64,000 bases of DNA from contig CALUTU010000011.1 in the NCBI GenBank assembly GCA_944323785.1, positions 1-64,000 on the forward strand, in the 5' to 3' direction. Origin of the DNA: an uncultured Bacteroidales bacterium (GTDB lineage Bacteria > Bacteroidota > Bacteroidia > Bacteroidales > UBA932). Shown here in pieces: positions 35,776-43,873 of the stretch. Below the pieces are notes generated by a model. It was given only the letters and a program-made list of their open reading frames with translations, made no database searches and had not been told where the DNA came from. The position numbers and the translations under genes were made by a program. Within the stretch, counting starts at the first letter, position 1; every line of letters starts with the position of its first letter.

Positions 35776-35788
35776 AAAATTATTGGTT

Positions 35789-36325
35789 ATGATAAACTCT
35801 GTGAAATCTATCATTATCGCGGCATCGGCTTTGGCGATGTCTGTGTTTGCGGCAATGCCGTCGTCCGCTCAGGAAAAAGTTGTCAGATATGAGGGCAGCG
35901 TGTCGGTCGGAGCTGGATATTTTGAATATAGGGAAGTGGGCGGAGTCCTGCATACCTCGCACGGTATCCGTTTCAATAGGGAAGGGGTGCGTTTCTTGTA
36001 TCTGGGACTGAGCCTTGAAGAGCAGTTGTATCTGGGAGGCAGACCATATATCCCGTCGTATACTTTTCTAAGTGTGCATGCGAAGACTTATTTCCCGGTC
36101 GGGGCAAGGGTTCAGGCGACAGCCGGACTGGAACTGGGTGCAATGCGTCTTGCGGCCGGCAGTGTGATGTGGTCGCCTAACCTGACTCCATCAATAGGAG
36201 TGGAGTTCCTGACTAAGGGCAAGCAGGCGGTTATGATAACTGCTCGGACATATATCAACAAGGATTCGGTTACAGGAGAACAGCCCGATCCCGGAGTGAC
36301 GCTGATGGTCGGTTATCGTTTCTGA
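35789..36325 (+). CDS. Small outer-membrane beta-barrel-like protein
   Basis: This 178-residue protein has an N-terminal signal peptide (IIIAASALAMSVFAAMPSSAQ), probably cleaved after SAQ, then alternating hydrophobic strands. It ends in GVTLMVGYRF, with the terminal Phe typical of outer-membrane barrels. An eight-stranded OmpA/OmpW-like barrel is likely; no further function can be given. The ATG at 35789 was used rather than a TTG two codons upstream. It ends 2 bp before the dehydrogenase gene, so the pair may be co-transcribed. Confidence 0.7.
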   Translation: MINSVKSIIIAASALAMSVFAAMPSSAQEKVVRYEGSVSVGAGYFEYREVGGVLHTSHGIRFNREGVRFLYLGLSLEEQLYLGGRPYIPSYTFLSVHAKTYFPVGARVQATAGLELGAMRLAAGSVMWSPNLTPSIGVEFLTKGKQAVMITARTYINKDSVTGEQPDPGVTLMVGYRF

Positions 36326-36327
36326 GG

Positions 36328-37365
36328 ATGAAGGCTTATACGTATCTTGGACAAGGAAAGGCGGCCCTGCTCGACAAACCGGAGCCGCAGCTGCAGGGGC
36401 CGCGCGATGCCTTAGTGCGGGTGACTCTCGGGAGCATCTGCACGAGTGACCTGCATATCCTGCACGGGAGCGTGCCCAGGGCTGTGCCCGGCATCACCCT
36501 CGGACACGAGATGGTCGGGGTGGTGGAGGCTGTGGGTTCTGCCGTGGACAATGTCCGTCCGGGCGACCGGGTAGCGGTCAATGTTGAGACATTCTGCGGA
36601 GAATGCTTCTTCTGCCGTCACGGCTATGTGAACAACTGCAGCGACCCGCTCGGAGGCTGGGCCCTCGGCTGCCGTATAGACGGAGGTCAGGCCGAGTATG
36701 TCCGGGTGCCTTATGCGGATCAGGGACTGACCCGCATTCCGGACGGGGTGAGTGATGCTCAGGCGCTGTTTACCGGAGACCTGCTGGCTACCGGGTTCTG
36801 GGCTGCCCGCATTTCTGAAATCGTTCCTGAGGAGGACACCGTCCTTATCATCGGGGCCGGTCCTACCGGTATCTGCACCCTGCTCTGCGCGATGCTGCGC
36901 AGACCCCGCCGCATCATCGTGTGCGAGAAATCCCCCGAGCGCAGGTGTTTTGTCCTGGAGCATTATCCCGAAGTGACGGTAACGGATCCGGAGCATTGCC
37001 TGCAGACGGTCCGGAGTCTGAGTGCCCATGGAGGAGCCGATGCCGTCCTGGAAGTGGCCGGTACGGAGGAGACTTTCCGCATGGCCTGGGAGTGTGCCCG
37101 TCCCAATGCCGTAGTGACCATTGTCGCCATGTATGACCGTCCCCAAGTCCTTCCACTGCCCGACATGTATGGCAAGAACCTGATATTCAAGACAGGCGGG
37201 GTGGACGGCTGCGACTGCCCCGAGATACTCCGTCTCATAGCTGAGGGCCGTATCGATGCCACGCCCCTCATCACCCACCGTTTCCCGCTCACCCGCATAG
37301 AGGAGGCCTACAGCCTGTTCGCCTCGCACGCCGACGGAGTCATCAAGGTCGCTGTCGAGCCATAG
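36328..37365 (+). CDS. Zinc-dependent alcohol dehydrogenase family protein
   Basis: This 345-residue medium-chain dehydrogenase has the catalytic zinc motif GHEMVGVVEAVG near residue 56 and the four-Cys structural zinc site CGECFFCRHGYVNNC near residue 90. The Rossmann GAGPTGICTLLC follows near residue 174. Overall it resembles isopropanol/2,3-butanediol dehydrogenases, but the substrate cannot be read from sequence. It follows the beta-barrel gene by 2 bp. Confidence 0.88.
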   Translation: MKAYTYLGQGKAALLDKPEPQLQGPRDALVRVTLGSICTSDLHILHGSVPRAVPGITLGHEMVGVVEAVGSAVDNVRPGDRVAVNVETFCGECFFCRHGYVNNCSDPLGGWALGCRIDGGQAEYVRVPYADQGLTRIPDGVSDAQALFTGDLLATGFWAARISEIVPEEDTVLIIGAGPTGICTLLCAMLRRPRRIIVCEKSPERRCFVLEHYPEVTVTDPEHCLQTVRSLSAHGGADAVLEVAGTEETFRMAWECARPNAVVTIVAMYDRPQVLPLPDMYGKNLIFKTGGVDGCDCPEILRLIAEGRIDATPLITHRFPLTRIEEAYSLFASHADGVIKVAVEP

Positions 37366-37527
37366 CGCAGCCCTTCAGCAGTGACGTTTTGCTTTACTGT
37401 CAGTCGTTTGTATTGTGGCTTGGCATCCCAACGCTTCATTTTCTTTCGAGTAGGTGCAGAAAAAAGTGGTGTGACCCGTCACCTTCTGGATTTCGTCGCC
37501 GGATATTTTGTATTTTGCTAAAAATAA

Positions 37528-37559
37528 TTTGCATGTATGTAAAATATACTTTACATTTG
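37528..37559 (+). promoter_or_regulatory. Promoter of the membrane protein/XRE/ABC operon
   Basis: TTTG at 37528-37531 and TACATTTG at 37552-37559 are separated by 20 bp, an exact match to the Bacteroidetes -33/-7 promoter. The expected start is about 28 bp before the ATG at 37591. Confidence 0.75.
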
Positions 37560-37577
37560 CACAAGTAAAATTTACAT
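37537..37577. promoter_or_regulatory. Paired GTAAA/TTTAC inverted repeats over the promoter
   Basis: ATGTAAA (37537-37543) and TTTACAT (37550-37556) form one inverted repeat across the -7 box. GTAAA (37565-37569) and TTTAC (37571-37575) form a second just after the expected start. This is a plausible operator for the XRE protein encoded by the second gene of the operon. Confidence 0.6.
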
Positions 37578-37590
37578 AAATAAAACAGAT

Positions 37591-38055
37591 ATGAAAACTA
37601 AACATTATCTTCTTTCCTACAAATGGCAGACGGCAGGATGGATACTCCTGGCTGTTGCCTTAATGGTGACTTGTCTAATTGTTGGTGTAGGACTTTACAT
37701 GACGATGAGCGAGGCTGTTACGAAACTATTTGTCGCGGCTGTTTATGTCGTGACCGCTGTTTCACTGCTGCTGATAGCATTTTCGGAGGAGAGGCAGGAG
37801 GACGAATTCATTAAGTCGCTGCGGGGAAGGTCGCTGGCTGCTGCGGCTTGCGTGGCATTTGTGCTGTCCATAATCTGGTTCTGCGTGAGCAATGTAGGCC
37901 AGATGTATCTCCCTTTGCAGAAGGGTGACGATCTGTGGTGGAAATTCAGCTTAGTGGATAATTATCTGTCAATTATCCCGATGTTTTTCCTTTACATCGT
38001 TATTTTCAAAGCGAGTCTGTGGGTCTATAGATGGAGGAGCCGCCATGAAGAATAA
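37591..38055 (+). CDS. Four-helix membrane protein
   Basis: This 154-residue protein has about four transmembrane helices (residues about 15-36, 45-65, 82-102, 123-145) and a charged EERQEDEF loop. In size and pattern it resembles the DUF2178-type membrane proteins paired with small XRE regulators. It overlaps the XRE gene by 11 bp. No function can be assigned. Confidence 0.65.
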   Translation: MKTKHYLLSYKWQTAGWILLAVALMVTCLIVGVGLYMTMSEAVTKLFVAAVYVVTAVSLLLIAFSEERQEDEFIKSLRGRSLAAAACVAFVLSIIWFCVSNVGQMYLPLQKGDDLWWKFSLVDNYLSIIPMFFLYIVIFKASLWVYRWRSRHEE

Positions 38056-38236
38056 CATCCGCGTCGAGAGGGCTGTCCTGCGCATATCTCAGCAGCAGCT
38101 GGCCGAGGCCGTCGGAGTCTCCCGCCAGACCATTTACGCCATCGAGAACGGGAAGTTCATTCCCTCCACCGAGCTGGCACTGAAACTTTCGGCCTATTTC
38201 GAGAAGACAGTCAATGAGCTTTTTCAGCTGGATTGA
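38045..38236 (+). CDS. Small XRE-family repressor
   Basis: At 63 residues this is a minimal Cro/CI-type helix-turn-helix: SQQQLAEAVGVSRQTIYAIE holds the two DNA-reading helices and GKFIPSTELALKLSAYF the rest of the fold. It belongs to the group of XRE proteins ending in a TVNELF-type tail. It overlaps the membrane gene upstream and is 2 bp from the next gene, so it probably controls its own operon through the repeats at 37537-37577. Confidence 0.9.
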   Translation: MKNNIRVERAVLRISQQQLAEAVGVSRQTIYAIENGKFIPSTELALKLSAYFEKTVNELFQLD

Positions 38237-38238
38237 TC

Positions 38239-38598
38239 ATGCGGCTGGGATTGAGCATTAAGCAGAGGGCGAGTCTGACGGCTATGTACGCCAGAAATTT
38301 CCTGATGGTCTCGGGGATATGCAGCTTGTCTGCGTTCATTGCTCTGGCGGCGATGGACGCGGATAGGGCCGGACTCGCAGCGATGGCCGGGATGCTGTCG
38401 CTGATGAAGCTGTTCCTGACCGGGATACTGGTGCTGCTTAGAATGTTGGACCGCGGCCGGGGCGACCGGGAGTTTTTCTATATCAATCTCGGGCTCTATC
38501 CGCACCGGATGACGGCTGCGGCTGTGATTCTCGACCTTGCGGTATATGCTGTGGGACTGACCGTTATAATCTTGATTAAAAATGCCCTGCAGTACTGA
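38239..38598 (+). CDS. Small membrane protein
   Basis: This 119-residue protein has about three hydrophobic segments. The ATG at 38239 lies 2 bp after the XRE stop; a TTG at 38233 would add two residues. It overlaps the ABC ATPase gene by 17 bp and may be the membrane partner of that ATPase, though it is short for a full permease. Confidence 0.6.
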   Translation: MRLGLSIKQRASLTAMYARNFLMVSGICSLSAFIALAAMDADRAGLAAMAGMLSLMKLFLTGILVLLRMLDRGRGDREFFYINLGLYPHRMTAAAVILDLAVYAVGLTVIILIKNALQY

Positions 38599-39319
38599 GA
38601 CACATAAAGTGCATACGCTGCTCGCCGACAGCATAACCCTCTCGTTCGGACGGCAGAATGTCCTGAACGGAGCCTGGCTGCGGTCTCAGACCGGCATGGT
38701 CACGGGGCTGCTGGGCCGCAACGGAAGCGGCAAGTCCTCGATGTTCCGTGCGGTGATGGGGCAGCTTAGGACTCAGAATTGCTTTGTGCGGGTGGACGAC
38801 GAAACCGTCTCGGATGCCTTGCAAGGCGGCAGCACTTCATGGCTGCCGTGGTCCGTGACCGGAGGCCTCTTCCGGAACAGCTCCGTGGCCCGCTGTCTCA
38901 AGTACCTGCCTCAAGGCAACTTCCTGCCGCCGAAGATGACCTTGCACCGGATATTCGAATATTACGCGATGGACTACGGAGAACTAGCCGAGACATTTCC
39001 CCAATTCGCACAATATCAGGATGCCCAGGTGCGGGAACTGTCCTCGGGAGAAGTGCGCATCGCCGGGATATGGCTGGTGCTGTGCTCCCCGGCTCCGTTC
39101 TGCATCCTCGACGAGCCGTTTTCCTTCCTCGCCCCGGTGGCGGTGGAACGGATTCAGGACCTCATCCGCCGCCAGAAGTCCTCCAAAGGCATCATCCTCT
39201 CCGATCACAACTACAACGCCCTCCTCGAAGTCTCCGACGAAGTCCTCCTGCTCTCCGACGGTTATGTCCATCAGGTCCGGGACCGCAGCGACTTGGTGCG
39301 GTACGGCTACTGCCGTTAA
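38582..39319 (+). CDS. ABC transporter ATP-binding protein
   Basis: This 245-residue ATPase has Walker A GLLGRNGSGKSS near residue 45, the signature LSSGEVR, Walker B FCILDEPFSFLA and the H-loop in LSDHNYN. No full-length permease is encoded beside it, so the two small membrane proteins of this operon may fill that role. Its stop overlaps the convergent XRE gene by 4 bp. Confidence 0.85.
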   Translation: MPCSTETHKVHTLLADSITLSFGRQNVLNGAWLRSQTGMVTGLLGRNGSGKSSMFRAVMGQLRTQNCFVRVDDETVSDALQGGSTSWLPWSVTGGLFRNSSVARCLKYLPQGNFLPPKMTLHRIFEYYAMDYGELAETFPQFAQYQDAQVRELSSGEVRIAGIWLVLCSPAPFCILDEPFSFLAPVAVERIQDLIRRQKSSKGIILSDHNYNALLEVSDEVLLLSDGYVHQVRDRSDLVRYGYCR

Positions 39320-39528
39320 TGGCTGTCCTCGCGGTATTCGAGGATGTCGCCGGGCTGGCAGTCGAGGGCGCGGCAGAGGGCCTCGAGGGTGGTGAAGCGG
39401 ATGGCCCGGGCCTTGCCGGTCTTGAGTATCGAGAGGTTTGCGGGGGTGATGCCGACTTTTGCGGCCAGCTCGCCGGAGGACATCTTGCGGCGGGCGAGCA
39501 TTATGTCTATGTTTACGATTATTGCCAT
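39316..39528 (-). CDS. Small XRE-family regulator (HTH_26 type)
   Basis: This 70-residue regulator starts MAIIVNIDIMLARRKMSS and has the helix-turn-helix GELAAKVGITPANLSILKTG, then ALCRALDCQPGDILEY, the pattern of the HTH_26 group. The ATG at 39528 was chosen over an ATG 17 codons upstream, which would overlap the preceding gene. It lies 10 bp after a DUF2975-like membrane gene, its usual partner. Confidence 0.88.
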   Translation of the reverse strand: MAIIVNIDIMLARRKMSSGELAAKVGITPANLSILKTGKARAIRFTTLEALCRALDCQPGDILEYREDSH

Positions 39529-39538
39529 GGCTGTTTGT

Positions 39539-40051
39539 TTAGATGGTGAGTCTGTTTTCTTCGCTGACTCTGACCGCAAGGCCGTAGATGAGGGAGAAGG
39601 CGAAGAGTATCAGCGGAGTCAGAAGCATAGCATCAGTGATGTTTTTGTATGTGTCGTAGATTAGAATACGGATATTCTCATTGCAGAAATTGTACAGTAG
39701 GTTGCATACTGCGGCGGATATCAGTATGTAAGTGTTTGATTTAAGAAAAAATGCTCCTGATTTGAGGGCAAGAATGGACTTGATCATGAACAGGAGCAGC
39801 AGAGCGTCGAAAGCGATGCCGAAGAGCAGGCGCCCATAAAATATAAAGTATTGCCAGCCGAGGACATCGTTGCGCCATACGATTTTGCTGCCGTTCTCAG
39901 CGGCGCCGTCTCCGTAGACAATATTCCTGTAGTCTGTAAACCATCCGGCTACGCTTCCGCTTTGCACGATAAGCCATACGGCATTTACAATGCAGATGAT
40001 GCCGACTATTGCTGTTACGGCAATCAGTAGATTTTTAGTGTTTCTTTTCAT
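39539..40051 (-). CDS. DUF2975-like membrane protein
   Basis: This 170-residue protein has four predicted transmembrane helices (residues about 8-30, 70-92, 108-122, 140-160). The pairing with a downstream HTH_26 regulator is the usual arrangement for DUF2975 proteins. The ATG at 40051 (MKRNTKNLL) is preferred to 40111, which would run across the -7 box. Function unknown. Confidence 0.75.
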   Translation of the reverse strand: MKRNTKNLLIAVTAIVGIICIVNAVWLIVQSGSVAGWFTDYRNIVYGDGAAENGSKIVWRNDVLGWQYFIFYGRLLFGIAFDALLLLFMIKSILALKSGAFFLKSNTYILISAAVCNLLYNFCNENIRILIYDTYKNITDAMLLTPLILFAFSLIYGLAVRVSEENRLTI

Positions 40052-40066
40052 AATTCGGTAAATTTT

Positions 40067-40113
40067 TATTGTTAATCGATATGCAAATATAGTGATTTTA
40101 TCGAAAAACAATA
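40067..40113. promoter_or_regulatory. Inverted repeat flanking the DUF2975 promoter
   Basis: Arms at 40067-40080 and 40100-40113 share TATTGTT and TCGAT with only two central mismatches. The minus-strand -7 box TATATTTG (40084-40091) sits between them. A dimer bound at both arms would cover the promoter, so it is a candidate operator for the HTH_26 regulator of this operon. Confidence 0.6.
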
Positions 40114-40211
40114 AATAATCTGAAATTTTTCTGAATGTTATGTCTTTTTGCTGTCACAGAGCACAATCCGTGTATGCGGTGCGGACCCTCGCCGTTTTTG
40201 AACGCGTACAT

Positions 40212-40246
40212 TTTTGCGGTAAAAGTTTTACTTTTGCGGTAAAAGT
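40212..40246. repeat. Two 15-bp direct repeats upstream of the retropepsin-like gene
   Basis: TTTTGCGGTAAAAGT occurs at 40212-40226 and again at 40232-40246, a 20-bp period (two helical turns). An exact -7 box, TACTTTTG at 40229-40236, overlaps the second copy. The first copy is preceded by TACATT and may hold a second, weaker box. Confidence 0.75.
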
Positions 40247-40256
40247 ATCCACAATC

Positions 40257-41624
40257 ATGGCAAAAAGATTTCTCACTATCCTTCTTCTGAGCACGGCAGC
40301 AATGCTGGCATCTCAGGCGCAGAATGCTGACGGGCGCATCGGGACGTGCATGAACGAAGGCCGTTGGTTCGACCTGGCACACGAGCTGAATGTTACTCCG
40401 GCGGATTCCGTCAACCCTATTTTGTATAAGATGGCAGTGGCAATGACGCACCACTATTTCAACCGACCTGACTCGGCGTGCACAGTGCTGGGAGATCTGC
40501 TGAACAATCATCAGGAGGAGTTGGGCGACAATACTTTAAGCATGGCGGTGCTGCTGGGAATGAACCTGGCGCGTACCGACCGCTATGCGGAAGCGGCAGA
40601 TCTGATGCATAGCCTGTGCGGCCAGCTGGAAGCAATGGGTGCGGACAGTACGCAGACCGCAGGGCTGAGTATCATGGCGCGGCAGTACCGCGTTTTCGCC
40701 GAAAACGGCCCTGTCTGCCGGCCTCTGCATCCCGCAGGCACTTACCGCGTTCCGATGAAGATTGATAATGCGATGCATACGGTCAGGGATAAAGCGTCCG
40801 AAGGGCATTTTATAGCAATGGACGGGCGCATCAACGGGAGGGAAAGTCCTCTGGTATTCGATACCGGTGCCGGTGTCAATATCATATCTTCCAGGCAGGC
40901 ATACGAAAGCGGCTTGCGTCTTCTGGATGCAGTCATACCGATGGCGGGGATCGGTATGCAGCAGGGACATCTTGCAATGGCGGATACACTGCGTATTGGT
41001 GACATGGTGTGGGCCAATGTCCCGTTCCTTATCGTAGACATCCGGACGGGTAATGCGGAAGTGGACAGTACTGGTATGCTGCTGCCTCCGGTCATCGGTC
41101 TGCCCCTCATGCTCCGTATGCAGGAAGTGCAGCTGGATTTTGAGCACCGCCAGTTCATCATCCCGGCAGTGCCTTCTTCAAATCCGCTGGGGGAGAGCAA
41201 TATGCTGAGGACGGACAGTGAGGTCCTGCACGTGGCTGCTGCAGACGGAGACGGGCGGCCTCTGTATCTGCATTTTGATACAGGTGGATACGGGACAACG
41301 CTTCTTCCGCATTGGTACCTGCAGCACAAGGAGGAGGTTGTGGCTGCGGGAACACCGGATTCCCTGAGGGTTGCCGGTGTGGGCGGTGTCAACAGTACCC
41401 GCGCTTACCGTCTGCCGTATAAAGAGTTTCGCATAGGAAACGGTGAGGCTGTCCTCGATTCGGTGACAGTGGATACAGGAGTCGGCTTGCATACAGGCGG
41501 TGAGGAAAATCCTCAATATCTGGGAGGAGAAGAGGACGGTACTTTGGGGCTGGACCTTCTGGAGCAATTCAGGACGGTGATACTGAACTTGGAGGAAATG
41601 TATCTGAACGGGATACCGTATTAG
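40257..41624 (+). CDS. Secreted retropepsin-like aspartic protease with two DTG motifs
   Basis: This 455-residue protein has a signal peptide (FLTILLLSTAAMLASQAQ) and helical repeat-like residues 25-150. Two aspartic-protease domains follow: VFDTGAGVNIIS near residue 200 and HFDTGGYGTTLLP near residue 340. Both carry DTG, so the pair could form a complete pepsin-like active site in one chain. Proteins of this layout (Asp_protease_2 type) are common in Bacteroidales. Export to the periplasm or surface is expected. The ATG at 40257 gives the signal peptide. Confidence 0.82.
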   Translation: MAKRFLTILLLSTAAMLASQAQNADGRIGTCMNEGRWFDLAHELNVTPADSVNPILYKMAVAMTHHYFNRPDSACTVLGDLLNNHQEELGDNTLSMAVLLGMNLARTDRYAEAADLMHSLCGQLEAMGADSTQTAGLSIMARQYRVFAENGPVCRPLHPAGTYRVPMKIDNAMHTVRDKASEGHFIAMDGRINGRESPLVFDTGAGVNIISSRQAYESGLRLLDAVIPMAGIGMQQGHLAMADTLRIGDMVWANVPFLIVDIRTGNAEVDSTGMLLPPVIGLPLMLRMQEVQLDFEHRQFIIPAVPSSNPLGESNMLRTDSEVLHVAAADGDGRPLYLHFDTGGYGTTLLPHWYLQHKEEVVAAGTPDSLRVAGVGGVNSTRAYRLPYKEFRIGNGEAVLDSVTVDTGVGLHTGGEENPQYLGGEEDGTLGLDLLEQFRTVILNLEEMYLNGIPY

Positions 41625-41742
41625 CTCGATAGCAGACAATGCAGGCCAATCTTCACGTTGCTTTTTAGTTGTAACGGATGTGGTTAAAAATTAAGATGTT
41701 AGCAAAATCACAGAATTTAATTGCTGCACTTGAAAATATCTG

Positions 41743-41891
41743 TACCGCAACGTCACCGAATCGTGGGATTTGCTGCCGTTGTGGCAGGGGCACGGCGGGT
41801 CGATGCTGTCTATAATGCCTGTGGCAACGGTTGTGTAGAAAAGACATTACCGCAACGTCACCGAATCGTGGGATTTGCTGCCGTTGTGGCA
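41743..41891. repeat. Two direct copies of a 44-bp repeat, 105 bp apart
   Basis: Exact 44-bp copies start at 41743 and 41848 (from TACCGCAACG to CGTTGTGGCA). Similarity continues for about 30 more bases with changes. Inside each copy CCGCAACG and CGTTGTGG can pair, so the RNA would form a hairpin. Confidence 0.85.
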
Positions 41892-41980
41892 AGGGAGCGG
41901 GGAGGCGATGCCGTCCAGAGTGAAAGTACACCGTAGGGCCGGCAATGTGTCCGGATTTAAGGTAAAGGGGCAGGCTTGCG

Positions 41981-41999
41981 GATAATGATAATCATTAAA
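41981..41999. promoter_or_regulatory. Fur box
   Basis: The first 17 of 19 bases match the classical Fur consensus (GATAATGATAATCATTATC). It lies directly upstream of the -7 box at 42004-42011, at about -34 to -16 relative to the expected start, the position of a repressor. Confidence 0.75.
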
Positions 42000-42003
42000 T
42001 CTG

Positions 42004-42011
42004 TATATTTG
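42004..42011 (+). promoter_or_regulatory. -7 box of the Fur-box gene
   Basis: TATATTTG is an exact TAnnTTTG match, 29 bp before the ATG at 42041 and 4 bp after the Fur box. Confidence 0.65.
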
Positions 42012-42040
42012 CAGAATATCGATATAAACAGAAACTGACG

Positions 42041-43054
42041 ATGGAGAACGGACGCAAGTATTTTTTCAACTATTTTACATCTTTGATTGATGTCTGTAAG
42101 GACGGGCATGAGCCTGTGCTGGATATGAAATACAAGAGTTTTTTGTGGGATGAGGACGTCAAAGGCATAACCTTGCAGCAGGAGGTACACAGCATCGGAA
42201 ATCCGGATGAGGCCAGGACCGTCAGGATAAGGCTGGCAATCATCAAGGACGAGGACTGCCGGGCCTTTATGGAGGTGATGAACAGGTATAATCAATGGGA
42301 GTTCGCCAAGGGCCAGGTCTCGTCGTCCATAAAGGTGGACGGTCAGTCGTATCGGAAGATACTGGACTACTACGGCAAGGATTGCCGGAAGGCAGAGGAG
42401 GAAATCCTCGGTAAGATCGTCAGCATGACCGAGGTGGAATATTCCATGCCTGTGGGACAGATTGAGGACACTCTGACGCTGACCCTTCCTGTCAGCTGCG
42501 ATATGCTGGAGGCGAATACCGTCTACTGTATCGGCACATTTGAATGCGGCGGACTTCCCATGTACTGTCGTGAGTGGGCCAGGTTTGAGTTCATCCGTCC
42601 TGCGGCGCCTGTAAAGGAGATGTTCGTCCCTTATTCGGCCTATCTGAAGGTCAGGAAGCCGGTCGGCCGGTATCTGTATTTCGACAAGTCGGTCGATTAT
42701 CGTCATTACACCGGATTCCATTCGGACATACATTACGATAAATTATGCGATGAGGTGGAGGTCAATCCGGCTCTTGTGTGCTTTGAGATGGAGGTGAGAT
42801 GCGATATAAAGGACCTTCCGATATTCAGCATGGAGATCGGTTCCGGGGATAAGGTGCTCCGCAGGTTCTACTGTCAGTTGCTGGAGGCAGGGAACAAAAA
42901 CTGTATAGTCGCCTTCTGTCCGCTGTCGGTCGAGGACATTCCGGTGGCGAGTTACCGGGAGCTTACGGCCTCTCTTCGGGTATTTGACCGCACAATCGCC
43001 ACATTCCGGTTCTTTACGGATAGAAAGGAGGAGGGCAGACTCAGGCTAAAGTAG
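42041..43054 (+). CDS. Protein of unknown function behind a Fur box
   Basis: I do not recognise this 337-residue protein. It has no signal peptide and no transmembrane segment. It is rich in Tyr, Phe and charged residues, with beta-type stretches at YRKILDYYGKDC, RYLYFDKSVDYRHYTG and LRVFDRTIATFRFFT. Cysteines occur at several places (for example near residues 19, 76, 111, 153 and 263) without an obvious metal-binding pattern. Its promoter carries a near-perfect Fur box, so expression probably rises when iron is scarce. It is a single-gene unit, with the convergent trmD 47 bp downstream. Confidence 0.75.
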   Translation: MENGRKYFFNYFTSLIDVCKDGHEPVLDMKYKSFLWDEDVKGITLQQEVHSIGNPDEARTVRIRLAIIKDEDCRAFMEVMNRYNQWEFAKGQVSSSIKVDGQSYRKILDYYGKDCRKAEEEILGKIVSMTEVEYSMPVGQIEDTLTLTLPVSCDMLEANTVYCIGTFECGGLPMYCREWARFEFIRPAAPVKEMFVPYSAYLKVRKPVGRYLYFDKSVDYRHYTGFHSDIHYDKLCDEVEVNPALVCFEMEVRCDIKDLPIFSMEIGSGDKVLRRFYCQLLEAGNKNCIVAFCPLSVEDIPVASYRELTASLRVFDRTIATFRFFTDRKEEGRLRLK

Positions 43055-43101
43055 TGATGCCCCCGGTAGTGTGGATGAATCAATGAAGATGAATCAGTGA
43101 A

Positions 43102-43794
43102 TCAGTCGGTCTGGTCGGTACCGGCGAGGAGGTCGGGACGGAGGCGGCGGGTGCGCTCCAAGGCCTGCTCTTCCTGCCATTGCTGTATAAGTTTCGGGTT
43201 GCCGGACAGAAGCACGTCAGGCACTTTCCAGCCCATGAAGTCGGCCGGGCGGGTGTAGATGGGCGGGGCCAGCAGCCCGTCCTGGAAGGAGTCGGACAGG
43301 GCCGAGGTCTCGTCTGTCAGGGCTCCGGGGATGAGGCGGATGATTGAGTCGCAGATGACGCAGGCGGCCAGCTCTCCTCCGCTGAGCACATAGCTGCCTA
43401 TGGAGATTTCCTTGGTGATGAGATGCTCCCTTATGCGGTGGTCGATACCTTTGTAGTGGCCGCAGAGGATGATGATGTTGTCGCAGGTGGACAGGCTGTT
43501 GCACATACTCTGGTCAAGTGTCTCGCCGTCGGGAGAGGTGTAGATGACATGGTCGTAGTCGCGCTGGGAGGTCAGGTCGGTGATGGCCCTGTACAGAGGC
43601 TCCGGCTTGATGACCATCCCAGCGTCACCGCCGAATCCGTAGTCGTCGATCTGCTTGTAATTGCCTTTGCCATAGTCGTGCAGGTTGACGATATGTATCT
43701 CCACCAGACCCTTTTCCCTGGCCCGTCTGATGATGGAGTGGTTGAGCGGACTTTCGAGCAGGTCCGGCACTGCGCTGATAATGTCTATCCTCAT
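43102..43794 (-). CDS. trmD: tRNA (guanine-N1)-methyltransferase TrmD
   Basis: TrmD methylates G37 next to the anticodon in tRNAs. This SPOUT-fold enzyme of 230 residues has [16 protein letters not shown], the SAM-binding knot region [14 protein letters not shown] and [12 protein letters not shown], and a C-terminal helix-rich domain. The ATG at 43794 starts [12 protein letters not shown], the family N-terminus; the upstream open frame overlaps the promoter of the next gene and is not coding. Confidence 0.96.
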   Translation of the reverse strand: MRIDIISAVPDLLESPLNHSIIRRAREKGLVEIHIVNLHDYGKGNYKQIDDYGFGGDAGMVIKPEPLYRAITDLTSQRDYDHVIYTSPDGETLDQSMCNSLSTCDNIIILCGHYKGIDHRIREHLITKEISIGSYVLSGGELAACVICDSIIRLIPGALTDETSALSDSFQDGLLAPPIYTRPADFMGWKVPDVLLSGNPKLIQQWQEEQALERTRRLRPDLLAGTDQTD

Positions 43795-43802
43795 AACGGC
43801 TG

Positions 43803-43810
43803 CAAATTTA
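43803..43810 (-). promoter_or_regulatory. -7 box for trmD
   Basis: TAAATTTG on the minus strand is an exact match and ends 8 bp before the trmD start codon, so the leader is only about 4-5 nt. Confidence 0.55.
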
Positions 43811-43841
43811 CTTAAAACAGCGGTTCTTTTAAAAAATAATG

Positions 43842-43849
43842 TATATTTG
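43842..43849 (+). promoter_or_regulatory. -7 box for the DUF349 gene
   Basis: TATATTTG matches the consensus and lies 24 bp before the ATG at 43874. Confidence 0.6.
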
Positions 43850-43873
43850 CGAGTTGATTTTAATATATTGAAT

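Larger units (their letters stand above)
41625..42040. other. 416-bp non-coding spacer with repeats and a Fur-box promoter
   Basis: This gap holds an AT-rich stretch (41660-41740), two copies of a 44-bp repeat, and a Fur-box promoter next to the following gene. The short open frames across the repeats on both strands are produced by the repeats themselves and are not supported as genes. Confidence 0.7.

Noticed and set aside
37375-37605. A 76-residue minus-strand open frame before the XRE/ABC operon
   Set aside because: It overlaps a well-formed plus-strand promoter and operator-like repeats and has no recognisable protein features.
41665-41936. Open frames on both strands across the 44-bp repeats
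   Set aside because: They arise from the repeats themselves: the same peptide pattern appears twice in each frame, with no homology signal.
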